From Gaiellasilicea sp046594445 (lineage in GTDB: Bacteria > Actinomycetota > Thermoleophilia > Gaiellales > Gaiellaceae), in contig JBKJSM010000075.1 in NCBI GenBank assembly GCA_046594445.1, forward strand, positions 1 to 64,000: a stretch of 64,000 nucleotides of DNA, in the 5' to 3' direction. The stretch's first letter is position 1, and each line of letters opens with the position of its first letter. This document shows, one piece after another, positions 57,112-64,000 of this stretch. Both the position numbers and the translations under genes were made by a program. The notes under the pieces are model-generated. The model was not told the origin of the DNA. It saw only the letters and a list, made by a program, of their open reading frames with translations, and made no database searches.

Positions 57112-57873
57112 TCAGGGCTGGGTGGCGGTGGGCGCGGTGACCAAAGCCTTCTTGGCCAAGTAGCCGGCGTGCGAGATCGCGAGCAGCGTGACGACGGCCT
57201 CGTCGACCGCCGGCAATGAGGTGAATGCACTCGTCCTGTCCTCGAACATGTCGCCGAGCGTCAGCCCGTAGGCGAGGATCAGCACGACGGTGAACAGGAA
57301 CATCTGCACCTTGCCGAGATCCACGTGGTCGCCGTCTGCCTCCTCCTCGCCGTGGAAGAGATCGGCGAACCTCGAGTCGGCCTCGCTGCGCAGGTGCACG
57401 ACCTTGCCGCCCTGCTTTCGCTGCTTGTAGGAGAGCGCGGCGGGCGCGGCGACGAGCGACGCCGTCGAGATCCCCATCGCGAGCCAGAGCTCGCTCGGGA
57501 TGCTCACGTTCATCGGCTCCGCCGCATTGCGGCCGATGTTCGCGAGCGCTGCGGCCAGATAGCCCGAGAGCACGAGCACGGTCCAGAGGAGCATCTGCAG
57601 CCGCGAGAGGCTGACGCGGTGGCGGTCGTCGATGAGGACGCCGCGCCAGAGGCCCGTGACGCCGTGCCCCGCGACGGCGGCCAAGGCGGCCATCAGCGCC
57701 GCGACCGCGAGCCAGCCGACGACGGTGCGCTGGCCGAGGAAGCCGAGCTGGCCGCCGCTCTGCGGCAGCGAGATCCCGAGCACCGCAATCCCCGCGAGAA
57801 TCGCGACCAGCCCAAAGGTGTGAGCGGAGCGCCAGCGAGGACGCTCGGCGTACGTGGCTGCTGCGGTCGACAT
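57112..57873 (-). CDS. Six-helix membrane protein with internal duplication (holin-like?)
   Basis: 253 aa, about six helices (18-38, 50-75, 92-113, 127-147, 188-209, 226-246). The second and third helix pairs look duplicated: SLSRLQMLLWTVLVLSGYL against DLGKVQMFLFTVVLILAYG, each followed by a 2nd helix of ISTASL/ISHAGY type. A charged cytoplasmic linker (KQRKQGGKVVHL...HGEEEADGDH) separates them. Strong AGGAAGGCGAGGG leader. Export route for the adjacent amidase is a guess. Confidence 0.8.
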   Translation of the reverse strand: MSTAAATYAERPRWRSAHTFGLVAILAGIAVLGISLPQSGGQLGFLGQRTVVGWLAVAALMAALAAVAGHGVTGLWRGVLIDDRHRVSLSRLQMLLWTVLVLSGYLAAALANIGRNAAEPMNVSIPSELWLAMGISTASLVAAPAALSYKQRKQGGKVVHLRSEADSRFADLFHGEEEADGDHVDLGKVQMFLFTVVLILAYGLTLGDMFEDRTSAFTSLPAVDEAVVTLLAISHAGYLAKKALVTAPTATQP

Positions 57874-57963
57874 GCTCCCTCGCCTTCCTGCCGCAGCTCG
57901 CTTGTGCGGAAAGCATCAACCTTTCCTCGCCCATTGTCAAGGTTCGGGTGCGAGAATCGCCTG

Positions 57964-58446
57964 ATGCCGAAGCCGCTGTGGGCGCCCTGGCGTCTCGAGT
58001 ACGTGACGCAGGCCGACGAGCTCCCGGGCTGCCCGCTCTGCGCCGAGGCGGCGGGCGAGGTCGAGGAGAGCCTCGTCGTCCACCGGGGCGAGACGGCGTT
58101 CGTGCTCCTGAACAAGTTTCCGTACTCCTCCGGGCACCTACTCGTCGCTCCCGTCGCCCACACGGGCGAGCTCGCGGGGCTCGGCGACGAGACCGCGCTC
58201 GAGATCCACCGGCTCGGCCTCCAGGGAATCGAGGCGTTGCGCGCGACATATGCGCCCGCGGGCTTCAATCTGGGTTGGAACCTCGGCCGGGTCGCGGGGG
58301 CGGGGATCGTCGACCATGTCCACCTTCATGTCGTTCCGCGCTGGGCGGGCGACACGAACTTCATGCCGGTGCTCGGCGACGTGAAGGTGCTGCCCGAGCA
58401 CCTGCACGCCACGCGCGAGCGGCTGCTCGGCGCCTGGCCGCGCTGA
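57964..58446 (+). CDS. HIT-family nucleotide hydrolase/phosphorylase
   Basis: 160 aa. CPLC zinc-type motif near residue 24, FVLLNKFPYSSGHLLVAP, and the HIT triad HVHLHVVPRW. Ap4A phosphorylase-like HIT branch common in actinobacteria. ATG 57964. Confidence 0.92.
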   Translation: MPKPLWAPWRLEYVTQADELPGCPLCAEAAGEVEESLVVHRGETAFVLLNKFPYSSGHLLVAPVAHTGELAGLGDETALEIHRLGLQGIEALRATYAPAGFNLGWNLGRVAGAGIVDHVHLHVVPRWAGDTNFMPVLGDVKVLPEHLHATRERLLGAWPR

Positions 58447-58486
58447 GCTCGGCCGAGAGCGCTTCACCTCGGCGCCGCTTCCGTCG

Positions 58487-58674
58487 ATGGGAGACGAGAT
58501 GGAGCGCTTCGACTTCCAACAGCTCGTCGAGTGCTTGCCGCTCGTCGTCTGTCCGGCTATGCCGAGGAGGCATTCGCGGACAACCCGGCGATCACCGCGG
58601 CGACCTTGATCGGGAAACCGTTCACCGTCGACGAATTCGCGCACCGCGTACGCGGCGCACTCGAAGCGGCCTGA
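58487..58674 (+). pseudogene. Remnant of a PAS/REC sensor kinase with internal deletion
   Basis: From ATG 58487 the product reads MGDEMERFDFQQLVECLPLVV, resembling the N-terminus of PAS-containing sensor proteins. From about 58549 a different frame reads LSGYAEEAF...LIGKPFTVDEFAHRVRGAL and stops at 58672-58674, the C-terminal end of a response-regulator receiver domain. The middle of the gene is gone and the frames do not match. The full spacer 58447-58765 holds nothing else except a small hairpin near 58717-58736. Confidence 0.65.
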
Positions 58675-58765
58675 CGCACTTCTCAGCCCGGAAAGCCCTG
58701 CAAATGTGGCTTGATTCCTCGAACGAGGGATCAGTTGCCAGCGCTGGCGCTCCGATCTCTGGAGT

Positions 58766-59386
58766 GTGGATCTCGTCCGTGCCGCCGTATCGGGCAGGGT
58801 CCGCGTCGCCGCTCTTCTAGCGCTGACGTGCGCCCTTCTCCCCGCCGACGCTCTCGCGTTCGGCGGCAGCTACCGCATCGACGGCGGTACGCAGCGCCAG
58901 CAGGCGCAGGTGCGTCTCGCGCTCGACGCTAGCTCGTTTGACTGGGGCGTCGTCCCGCCGGTCGAGATCGCGATCCGCGAGGGCACGGGCTCGTTCTCCC
59001 TGCCGGGTCGGATCACCCTCGAGGCCAAGCTCCTCGATGCCGGGATCTTCTCCTGGGCCGTCGTCCAGGACGAGTTCGCCCACCAGATCGACTACCTCGT
59101 GCTCGGCGAGCGCGCCCGCTCGATCCTCAACCGGGAGCTGCTCGGCCGGGTGTGGTGCCACTCTGACCAGCCGGGCCTCCCCCACTCCGTCTATGGCTGC
59201 GAGCGGTTCACCTCCACCTTCGTCTGGGCGTTCTGGCCGGTGCGGCAGAACGCGTACCGCCCCAACTCGCGGAACGACGAGTCCGCCTCGATGGCTCCTG
59301 GCCCGTTCCGGGCGCTCGTCCAGGAGCTAATCGCGCCCGCCGTGGCCGTGCGCTCGCACAATCGCCTCTACGGCCCCCTCCGGTAA
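58766..59386 (+). CDS. Secreted hypothetical protein, 206 aa
   Basis: Signal peptide (about residues 1-32, PADALAF) after a GTG start. The central segment SWAVVQDEFAHQIDYLVLGERAR resembles zinc-peptidase-like helices (E-F-A-H-Q-x-D) but lacks HExxH. Two Cys (VWCHSDQPG, VYGCERF) may form a disulfide. Family not recognised. Confidence 0.75.
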   Translation: MDLVRAAVSGRVRVAALLALTCALLPADALAFGGSYRIDGGTQRQQAQVRLALDASSFDWGVVPPVEIAIREGTGSFSLPGRITLEAKLLDAGIFSWAVVQDEFAHQIDYLVLGERARSILNRELLGRVWCHSDQPGLPHSVYGCERFTSTFVWAFWPVRQNAYRPNSRNDESASMAPGPFRALVQELIAPAVAVRSHNRLYGPLR

Positions 59387-59464
59387 AGCAGCGTACCCGC
59401 GAAGTCGGCTTGACCGTTTGCCTTCTGCGAGCTTGAATCACGGGAGAGACTTCAGAGGGCCGCC

Positions 59465-59791
59465 ATGTCGCACGCAACTCGTAACGCACACATCCAGTCG
59501 CTGTACCGAGAAGTCAACGAGGGCATCGCCCTGATGGGCAAGGGCTGGGACACCCCGATGCTGGAGCTGCTCTGCGAGTGCGGCACCGCGCGCTGCACCG
59601 AGCGGATCGAGATGAGCCCGGACGACTACGAGCTCCTCCGCGCCGATGCGACCCGTTTCGTGCTCCGTCCTGGACACGAGGACGGCGCGGCCGAGACCGT
59701 CGTTCGCTCCACCCCGGAGTACCTGATCGTCGCCAACCACGGACGCGCCGCGACCGTGGCGATCCGCAAGGATCCCCGGACCGCGCGCTAG
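59465..59791 (+). CDS. Hypothetical protein with CxCG...C motif, 108 aa
   Basis: ELLCECGTARCTERIEMSPDDYELLRADATRFVLRPGHE: three Cys around residues 37-44 look metal-binding, followed by a small conserved fold. Probably cytoplasmic. AGAGGG precedes the ATG; the stop TAG is part of the tRNA-Gly -10. Confidence 0.8.
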   Translation: MSHATRNAHIQSLYREVNEGIALMGKGWDTPMLELLCECGTARCTERIEMSPDDYELLRADATRFVLRPGHEDGAAETVVRSTPEYLIVANHGRAATVAIRKDPRTAR

Positions 59792-59794
59792 AAT
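59789..59794 (+). promoter_or_regulatory. -10 element of tRNA-Gly
   Basis: TAGAAT, 10 bp before the mature tRNA; its first three bases are the stop codon of the preceding gene. No clear -35. Confidence 0.5.
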
Positions 59795-59804
59795 CCCCGT
59801 CGAC

Positions 59805-59877
59805 GCGGGTGTAGCTCAGTTGGTAGAGCATCAGCTTCCCAAGCTGAGGGTCGTGGGTTCGAGTCCCATCGCCCGCT
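59805..59877 (+). tRNA. tRNA-Gly (anticodon CCC)
   Basis: 73 nt cloverleaf: acceptor GCGGGTG/CGCCCGC with T73, anticodon stem CAGCT/AGCTG and loop TCCCA centre, TTCGAGT loop. CCA is not encoded. Confidence 0.96.
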
Positions 59878-59901
59878 TTCTGCGAGACGTCGCGCCGACG
59901 C

Positions 59902-60642
59902 TTACTCGCAGCCGATGCCGTCGTTGTCGGCGTCGAGCCGATAGGGGTCGGCGCCGATCACCTGCACTGGCGCCTTGCCGAGCGCGCGCACGTCTGGGCA
60001 GTTGAGATCGCCCACGATCGGCAGGCAGTTGGAGTAGTTCGGATGACAGCCGGCTGACGGCGATGGTGTGGCGGATGGAAGCGGGGTTGCGACCGGAGCC
60101 GGAGCCGGGGTGGCCGTCGGCGCAGGCGGAGTCGCCGGAGCTGCACACGCCGTGTACAGACCTGCGTTGGCGCTCTTTGCGGAGGCCGCCGCGGAGCGGT
60201 ACGCCGTCAACCGCGCGAACGGCCGCTCGAAGACGTACACCGCGGCGTATCCCTCCCTGACCAGGCGGACACCGAGATCTTGGCTACCGCCGATGTCGAC
60301 GTACGCCAGCAGGCGGCTGTAGCGATCACGCGTGTCCTGCGTGGGATCACCGCGGAGAACGACGCGCTTCCCGAGCGTGAGGCTCGTCGTCCTGTGCGAG
60401 GCCTGCGTGAAGTAGCAAGCCCCCCGCTCCGGAGTGTCGATGCCGATCACACGCACGCGCTCGCGCATGCCGCTGGCTAGCGTGACGTCGAGCGTGTCGC
60501 CGTCGATAACGCGCGTGACGATGCCGGGATACGAGAAGCGCCCGTCGCTAGCCGCTTCAGCCTGGTCGGAGGAGGGAAGTCCCGAAAGCAGCCCGAACCC
60601 GAGCAGGCCTGACAGTGCCGCCGCAGATACCGCCCACCTCAC
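59902..60642 (-). CDS. Secreted thermonuclease (SNase) with excalibur domain
   Basis: 246 aa. Signal peptide, SNase fold with VIDGDTLDV, GIDTPERG and the catalytic-type RDRYSRLLAYV, a Pro/Ala/Thr linker (about 168-198) and a C-terminal excalibur calcium-binding domain (YSNCLPIVGDLNCPDV...DADNDGIGCE). GTG 60642 is favoured because TTGTAC-17-TAACAA lies 9 bp upstream (leaderless); TTG 60648 is the alternative. Confidence 0.92.
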   Translation of the reverse strand: MRWAVSAAALSGLLGFGLLSGLPSSDQAEAASDGRFSYPGIVTRVIDGDTLDVTLASGMRERVRVIGIDTPERGACYFTQASHRTTSLTLGKRVVLRGDPTQDTRDRYSRLLAYVDIGGSQDLGVRLVREGYAAVYVFERPFARLTAYRSAAASAKSANAGLYTACAAPATPPAPTATPAPAPVATPLPSATPSPSAGCHPNYSNCLPIVGDLNCPDVRALGKAPVQVIGADPYRLDADNDGIGCE

Positions 60643-60694
60643 TGCCAACCATTGTTAGCGCGATTGTCCTTTTAGTACAAGCGGCTGGCGCCGC

Positions 60695-61723
60695 TCAGCT
60701 CGAGCGGGCGAGCTCCTCCATCTCAGTCGAGTAGCGGCCGCCGACGGCGGCGCTGTTGCAGCGAGACCGGAGCGCGAGCTGCGCCTGGCCAGCCTCGACG
60801 TTCGACGCGTCGCCCCCCCAAGCCGCGATCGCCGGCGCCTGCAGGGCGCGCCCGTACGAGAACGAGAGCGCCCACGGCTGCGGTCCGCGCGAGTTGATCG
60901 CGTTCAGGTTCTCGCTCGCCTGCTGGTCGGTCTGGCCGCCTGAGAGGAAGACGATCCCGGGCACGGCCGCAGGGACGGTCTCGCGGAAGCACCTGAGCGT
61001 CCAGTCGGCGACCTCGTCGGCGCTCGCCTGCGTCGGCGAGCCCTTGCCGGAGAGAACCATGTTCGGCTTCAGCAGGATCCCTTCGAGGTCGACGCGCTGG
61101 TGGTAGAGCTCGTCGAAGACCTTGTGCAGCGTCCGCTTGGTGGCGCGATAACACGTCTCGATGTCGTTGTCGGCGTCCATCAACACCTCGGGCTCGACGA
61201 TCGGGACGATTCCCTGCTCCTGGCACAGGGCCGCGTAGCGAGCGAGCGCATGCGCGTTGACCTGGATGCAGTAGGCCGTCGGGATGCCGTCGCCGATCGT
61301 GATCACGGCGCGCCACTTGGCGAAGCGCGCGCCGAGCCCGCGGTACTCCTCGAGGCGCTCGCGCAGCCCGTCCAGCCCTTCGGTCAGCTTCTCGCCCGGC
61401 GCGCCCGCGAGCTCCTTGGCGCCGGTGTCGACCTTGATCCCCGGGATGATCCCCTTGTCCGCGAGGTAGCTCGCGAACGGGGTGCCGTCGGCGCTCGACT
61501 GCCGCAGCGTCTCGTCGTAGAGGATGACGCCGCTGACGAACTCCTCGAGCCCGGGCGTCGTGAAGAGCATGTCGCGGTAGGCGCGGCGATTCTCCTCCGT
61601 CGACTCGAGCGAGATCGTGTCGAAACGCTTTTCGATCGTCCCCGAGCTCTCATCGGCGGCGAGGATCCCCCTGTCGCCGGCGACGAGCGCCCTGGCGGTC
61701 TCGTGTAGGCCGTTGTCAGCCAT
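60695..61723 (-). CDS. Fructose-bisphosphate aldolase, class I
   Basis: 342 aa. AADESSGTIEKRF start and Schiff-base Lys in GILLKPNMVLSG; LSGGQTDQQASENLNAI phosphate-binding segment. Eukaryote-type class I enzyme, less usual in actinobacteria. Overlaps glpX by 8 bp, pairing aldolase with FBPase for gluconeogenesis. Confidence 0.96.
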   Translation of the reverse strand: MADNGLHETARALVAGDRGILAADESSGTIEKRFDTISLESTEENRRAYRDMLFTTPGLEEFVSGVILYDETLRQSSADGTPFASYLADKGIIPGIKVDTGAKELAGAPGEKLTEGLDGLRERLEEYRGLGARFAKWRAVITIGDGIPTAYCIQVNAHALARYAALCQEQGIVPIVEPEVLMDADNDIETCYRATKRTLHKVFDELYHQRVDLEGILLKPNMVLSGKGSPTQASADEVADWTLRCFRETVPAAVPGIVFLSGGQTDQQASENLNAINSRGPQPWALSFSYGRALQAPAIAAWGGDASNVEAGQAQLALRSRCNSAAVGGRYSTEMEELARSS

Positions 61724-62708
61724 CTCGCTGTCCTTTCATCAGTTGTCGAACCTTCTCGGACGGGTGATAGGCGGCGATCCGGCGAACCGTCCCGGAGCGC
61801 GAGCGCATCACGATCGACTCGGTCTCGACACCGGTGCCGCTGACGCGCACGCCGCGGAGGAAGACGCCGCTCGTGACACCGGTGGCGGCGACGAAGACGT
61901 CCTCGCCGGAGACGAGGTCGTTCGTCGTCAGCACGCGATCGAGGTCGACGCCGGCGTCGAGGAGCGCCTGCCGCTCCTCGTCCGAGCGCGGCCAGAGCTT
62001 GCCCTGGATCGCGCCGCGCAGGCACTTGATCGCGGCGGCGGAAATGACGCCCTCCGGGGTACCGCCGATCCCCATCAGCATGTCGACGCCCGCGAAGGCC
62101 TGCGCAGCCGCGATCGAGGGAGCGACGTCGCCGTCGCGGATTAGGTTGACGCGGGCGCCGGACTGGCGCAACTCGCCGATCAGCTCGACGTGGCGGTCGC
62201 GCTCGAGCACGACGACGGTCACCTCCGAGACGTCGAGGCCTTTCGCCTTCGCGACCGCTCGCACGTTCTCGGTCGGAGTCGCGTCGATGTCGATCGCCTC
62301 CGCCGCCTCAGGCCCGACGGCGATCTTGTCCATGTAGAAAGCGGCGCCCGGGTCAAACATGGTCCCGCGCTCGGCGACGGCGATCACGGCGATCGCATTC
62401 GGCTGTCCGAGGGCGGTCAGCCGCGTTCCCTCGAGCGGGTCGACGGCGACGTCGACGGCGGGACCGGTGCCGTCGCCCACCTCCTCGCCGTTGTAGAGCA
62501 TCGGCGCCTCGTCCTTCTCCCCCTCGCCGATCACGACGACGCCGTTCATCCGCACGGTGTCTAGCACGAGGCGCATCGCGTCGACCGCCGCAGCGTCGGC
62601 CTTCTCCTTCTCCCCGCGCCCGACCCAACCGGACGCGGCCAGCGCAGCGGCCTCGGTGACGCGGACGAGCTCGAGGGCGAGGTTACGGTCGGGTGCTTCG
62701 GCGCTCAT
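61716..62708 (-). CDS. glpX: Fructose-1,6-bisphosphatase class II
   Basis: 330 aa. Metal motif GEGEKDEAPML and VDVAVDPLEGTRL, GIGGTPEGVISAAAIKCL. Gluconeogenic. ATG start; 21 bp after the SPFH gene. Confidence 0.96.
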   Translation of the reverse strand: MSAEAPDRNLALELVRVTEAAALAASGWVGRGEKEKADAAAVDAMRLVLDTVRMNGVVVIGEGEKDEAPMLYNGEEVGDGTGPAVDVAVDPLEGTRLTALGQPNAIAVIAVAERGTMFDPGAAFYMDKIAVGPEAAEAIDIDATPTENVRAVAKAKGLDVSEVTVVVLERDRHVELIGELRQSGARVNLIRDGDVAPSIAAAQAFAGVDMLMGIGGTPEGVISAAAIKCLRGAIQGKLWPRSDEERQALLDAGVDLDRVLTTNDLVSGEDVFVAATGVTSGVFLRGVRVSGTGVETESIVMRSRSGTVRRIAAYHPSEKVRQLMKGQRDG

Positions 62709-62729
62709 GCGCCGACAACTCTATGCGCG

Positions 62730-63671
62730 CTACGGCGTGGTCGTCGCGGACTTCAGGAAGGTCGACGGGTCGAGCAGATTGCCCTGGCCGGCCGGCAGGA
62801 AGACGATCTGCGGCGGCGCCTCCTTGAGGATCTGGAGCGCCTCGAACTGAAGGTTGCGATCGGTCAGCGAGCTCGCGCGGAGCCGCTGCGCCTGCGCCTG
62901 GCCGCGTGCGCGCTCGATCTCCTGCTGCGCCTCGGCCTTCGACTGCTCCACCTTCTGCGTCGCGGCGAGCGCGTCCTGGGTGGCGACCTGCTTGCGCTCG
63001 ATCGCCTCGGTGAACTCCTTGGGGAAGTCGAGGTCGTTGATCAGGAAGTCGACGACGTCGATCGAGAAGCCGGCGAGCTGGCGGTTGAGCTCGGCCTGCA
63101 CGGCGCCGCGGATCCGCTCGCGGTTCGGCGCCACAGAAACGCTCTTGAAGTTGACCGTCTCGTTCTTGAAGACCTGGAAGACGCGCGGCGCGACGACCTT
63201 CTCGAAGTAGGTCGCCCCGACGTCCGTGTAGAGCTCCTGGACGGCCTTGTCGCTGACGCGGTAGTTGAGCGTGACGACCGCGTACACCGGCTGCGTCTCC
63301 TCGCTGATCGCGGGACCGCTCGCGATCGTGCCCTCGGCCGGCCCGGTGCGATCGTCCATCTGGAAGCGCTGACTCTCGACCTGCGTCGAGACCTCCTCGG
63401 CGCTCTGCCAGGGTGAGATCGTCTGGAAGCCGTCGCCCCGCTGGCCGACGATCTCGCCGAACTGGCGCACGACGAGCACGTGACCGGCGTTGACCGAGTG
63501 GAAGGAGCGCCAAGCGCCCCAACCGCCCACGACCACGATCACCGCGAGCGCGGAAGCGAGGATCCAGGCGTTTCCCTCGTCGGCCTTGGCCTGCCGGCGC
63601 AGGCCGACGCCGTTGATCACCGCGAGGACGGCGACGATCAGGACGATCGTGGAGATGATCAAATAGCTCAC
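62730..63671 (-). CDS. SPFH/prohibitin-domain membrane protein
   Basis: 313 aa. Two N-terminal helices (about 4-22, 35-55), then the SPFH domain (VNAGHVLVVRQFGEIVGQRGDGFQTI) and an Ala/Glu/Gln coiled coil (about 225-270). Membrane-microdomain scaffold of the prohibitin type. GTG start overlapping the upstream stop as GTGA. Confidence 0.9.
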   Translation of the reverse strand: MSYLIISTIVLIVAVLAVINGVGLRRQAKADEGNAWILASALAVIVVVGGWGAWRSFHSVNAGHVLVVRQFGEIVGQRGDGFQTISPWQSAEEVSTQVESQRFQMDDRTGPAEGTIASGPAISEETQPVYAVVTLNYRVSDKAVQELYTDVGATYFEKVVAPRVFQVFKNETVNFKSVSVAPNRERIRGAVQAELNRQLAGFSIDVVDFLINDLDFPKEFTEAIERKQVATQDALAATQKVEQSKAEAQQEIERARGQAQAQRLRASSLTDRNLQFEALQILKEAPPQIVFLPAGQGNLLDPSTFLKSATTTP

Positions 63672-63814
63672 TCGGGAGGAGGGATTTCGCGTCGGCGACG
63701 CGATTCCTCCTTAGCCCGCCGTCCCTGGCGGACGTTCACGATCGCCCGCGCCAGGAAGGCGGTGATCGCGATCGAGCTCGCGACGATGCCGAGGATGATC
63801 TCGACTTTCAACAC
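63668..63814 (-). CDS. 48-aa single-helix membrane protein
   Basis: GTG start (VLKVEIILGIVASSIAITAF); one helix at about residues 5-28 followed by an Arg-rich tail (RQGRRAKEESRRRREIPPPE). Sits between argS (5-bp gap) and the SPFH gene (GTGA overlap). A 3'-end inverted repeat (63687-63717) lies in its tail. Family unknown. Confidence 0.6.
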   Translation of the reverse strand: MLKVEIILGIVASSIAITAFLARAIVNVRQGRRAKEESRRRREIPPPE

Positions 63815-63819
63815 GGTCG

Positions 63820-64000
63820 TTACATCGTGTCCGGTGCGTCGACGCCGATCAAGTCCAGCGAGCGGGCGATCACGTGCTTCGTCGCGGTGCAGAGCGCGAG
63901 CCGGAACGGCTCCGACTCCGAGCCGAGCACCTTGTGCCGGGTGTAGAAGCGGTGGAAGTCGTCCGCGACCCGGATCGCGTAGGTCGGGATCGCATGCGGG
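63820..64000 (-). CDS. argS: Arginyl-tRNA synthetase, C-terminal end only
   Basis: 60 codons of the DALR anticodon-binding domain: AIRVADDFHRFYTRHKVLG, then RLALCTATKHVIARSLDLIGV and the end PDTM. The rest lies beyond the window. Confidence 0.93.
   Translation of the reverse strand, partial: PHAIPTYAIRVADDFHRFYTRHKVLGSESEPFRLALCTATKHVIARSLDLIGVDAPDTM

Overview
The window is high-GC, gene-dense bacterial chromosome with almost no spacer DNA. Most genes overlap the next by ATGA or GTGA, and GTG/TTG starts are common. An actinobacterial mIHF gene between pyrD and gmk, LexA boxes of the GAAC-N4-GTTC type, TANNNT -10 elements placed 7-10 bases before start codons (leaderless transcripts), and the overall gene content point to an actinobacterium. 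A Thermoleophilia-like (Gaiella/Solirubrobacter) lineage is my inference from gene order and protein style, not something I could test. I see no prophage, IS element, CRISPR array or rRNA operon.

Layout. 1-6162 (minus): ftsK (cut by the window edge), a 51-aa membrane protein, nucleoside hydrolase, ribokinase, an unknown protein and RNase J. 6207-10445 (plus): a secreted subtilase with a long coiled coil and an NTTWT repeat tail, followed by a membrane HD-GYP protein. 10453-14506 (minus): M16 peptidase, dapB, dapA and an MFS transporter. 14563-17510 (minus): rpsO-pnp with a leader stem-loop and 3' stem-loops. 17606-19127: gamma-glutamyltransferase (plus) and a small zinc ribbon (minus). 19175-28896 (minus): rimP, nusA, rnpM, infB, DUF503, rbfA, nrnA, truB, ribF and a three-gene ABC-2 exporter, which is the classic translation and RNA-processing cluster. 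29022-31212: dtd (minus) and a PilB/GspE ATPase (plus). 31222-48722 (minus): a very long string running from RNase Z through pyrR-pyrB-pyrC-carA-carB-pyrK-pyrD (de novo UMP synthesis), mIHF, gmk, rpoZ and coaBC to moxR-DUF58-transglutaminase and two small genes. 48743-52745 (minus): a LexA-controlled LysM protein, a secreted glycosidase-like protein and a DgcN/DgcA pair. 52768-56016: tRNA-Arg, queF, a deoxyribosyltransferase, a second MFS paralogue and corA. 56282-57873 (minus): an amidase with a holin-like membrane protein. 57964-59877: HIT protein, a deleted sensor-kinase remnant, two unknown proteins and tRNA-Gly. 59902-64000 (minus): secreted nuclease, class I aldolase plus GlpX, an SPFH protein with a small membrane partner, and the 3' end of argS.

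The most interesting signals are regulatory. Two approximately 163-bp structured intergenic elements, at coaBC/moxR and carA/carB, share a conserved core. In each, the last codons of the upstream gene pair with the Shine-Dalgarno of the downstream gene, and the paired positions covary between copies. A PyrR-binding hairpin sequesters the pyrR ribosome site. A consensus promoter for a YneA/ChiZ-like LysM protein has one LexA box in its spacer and a second over the start codon. The rpsO-pnp spacer forms an 18-bp stem. A second family of 3' stem-loops follows pnp and queF, again with compensatory changes.
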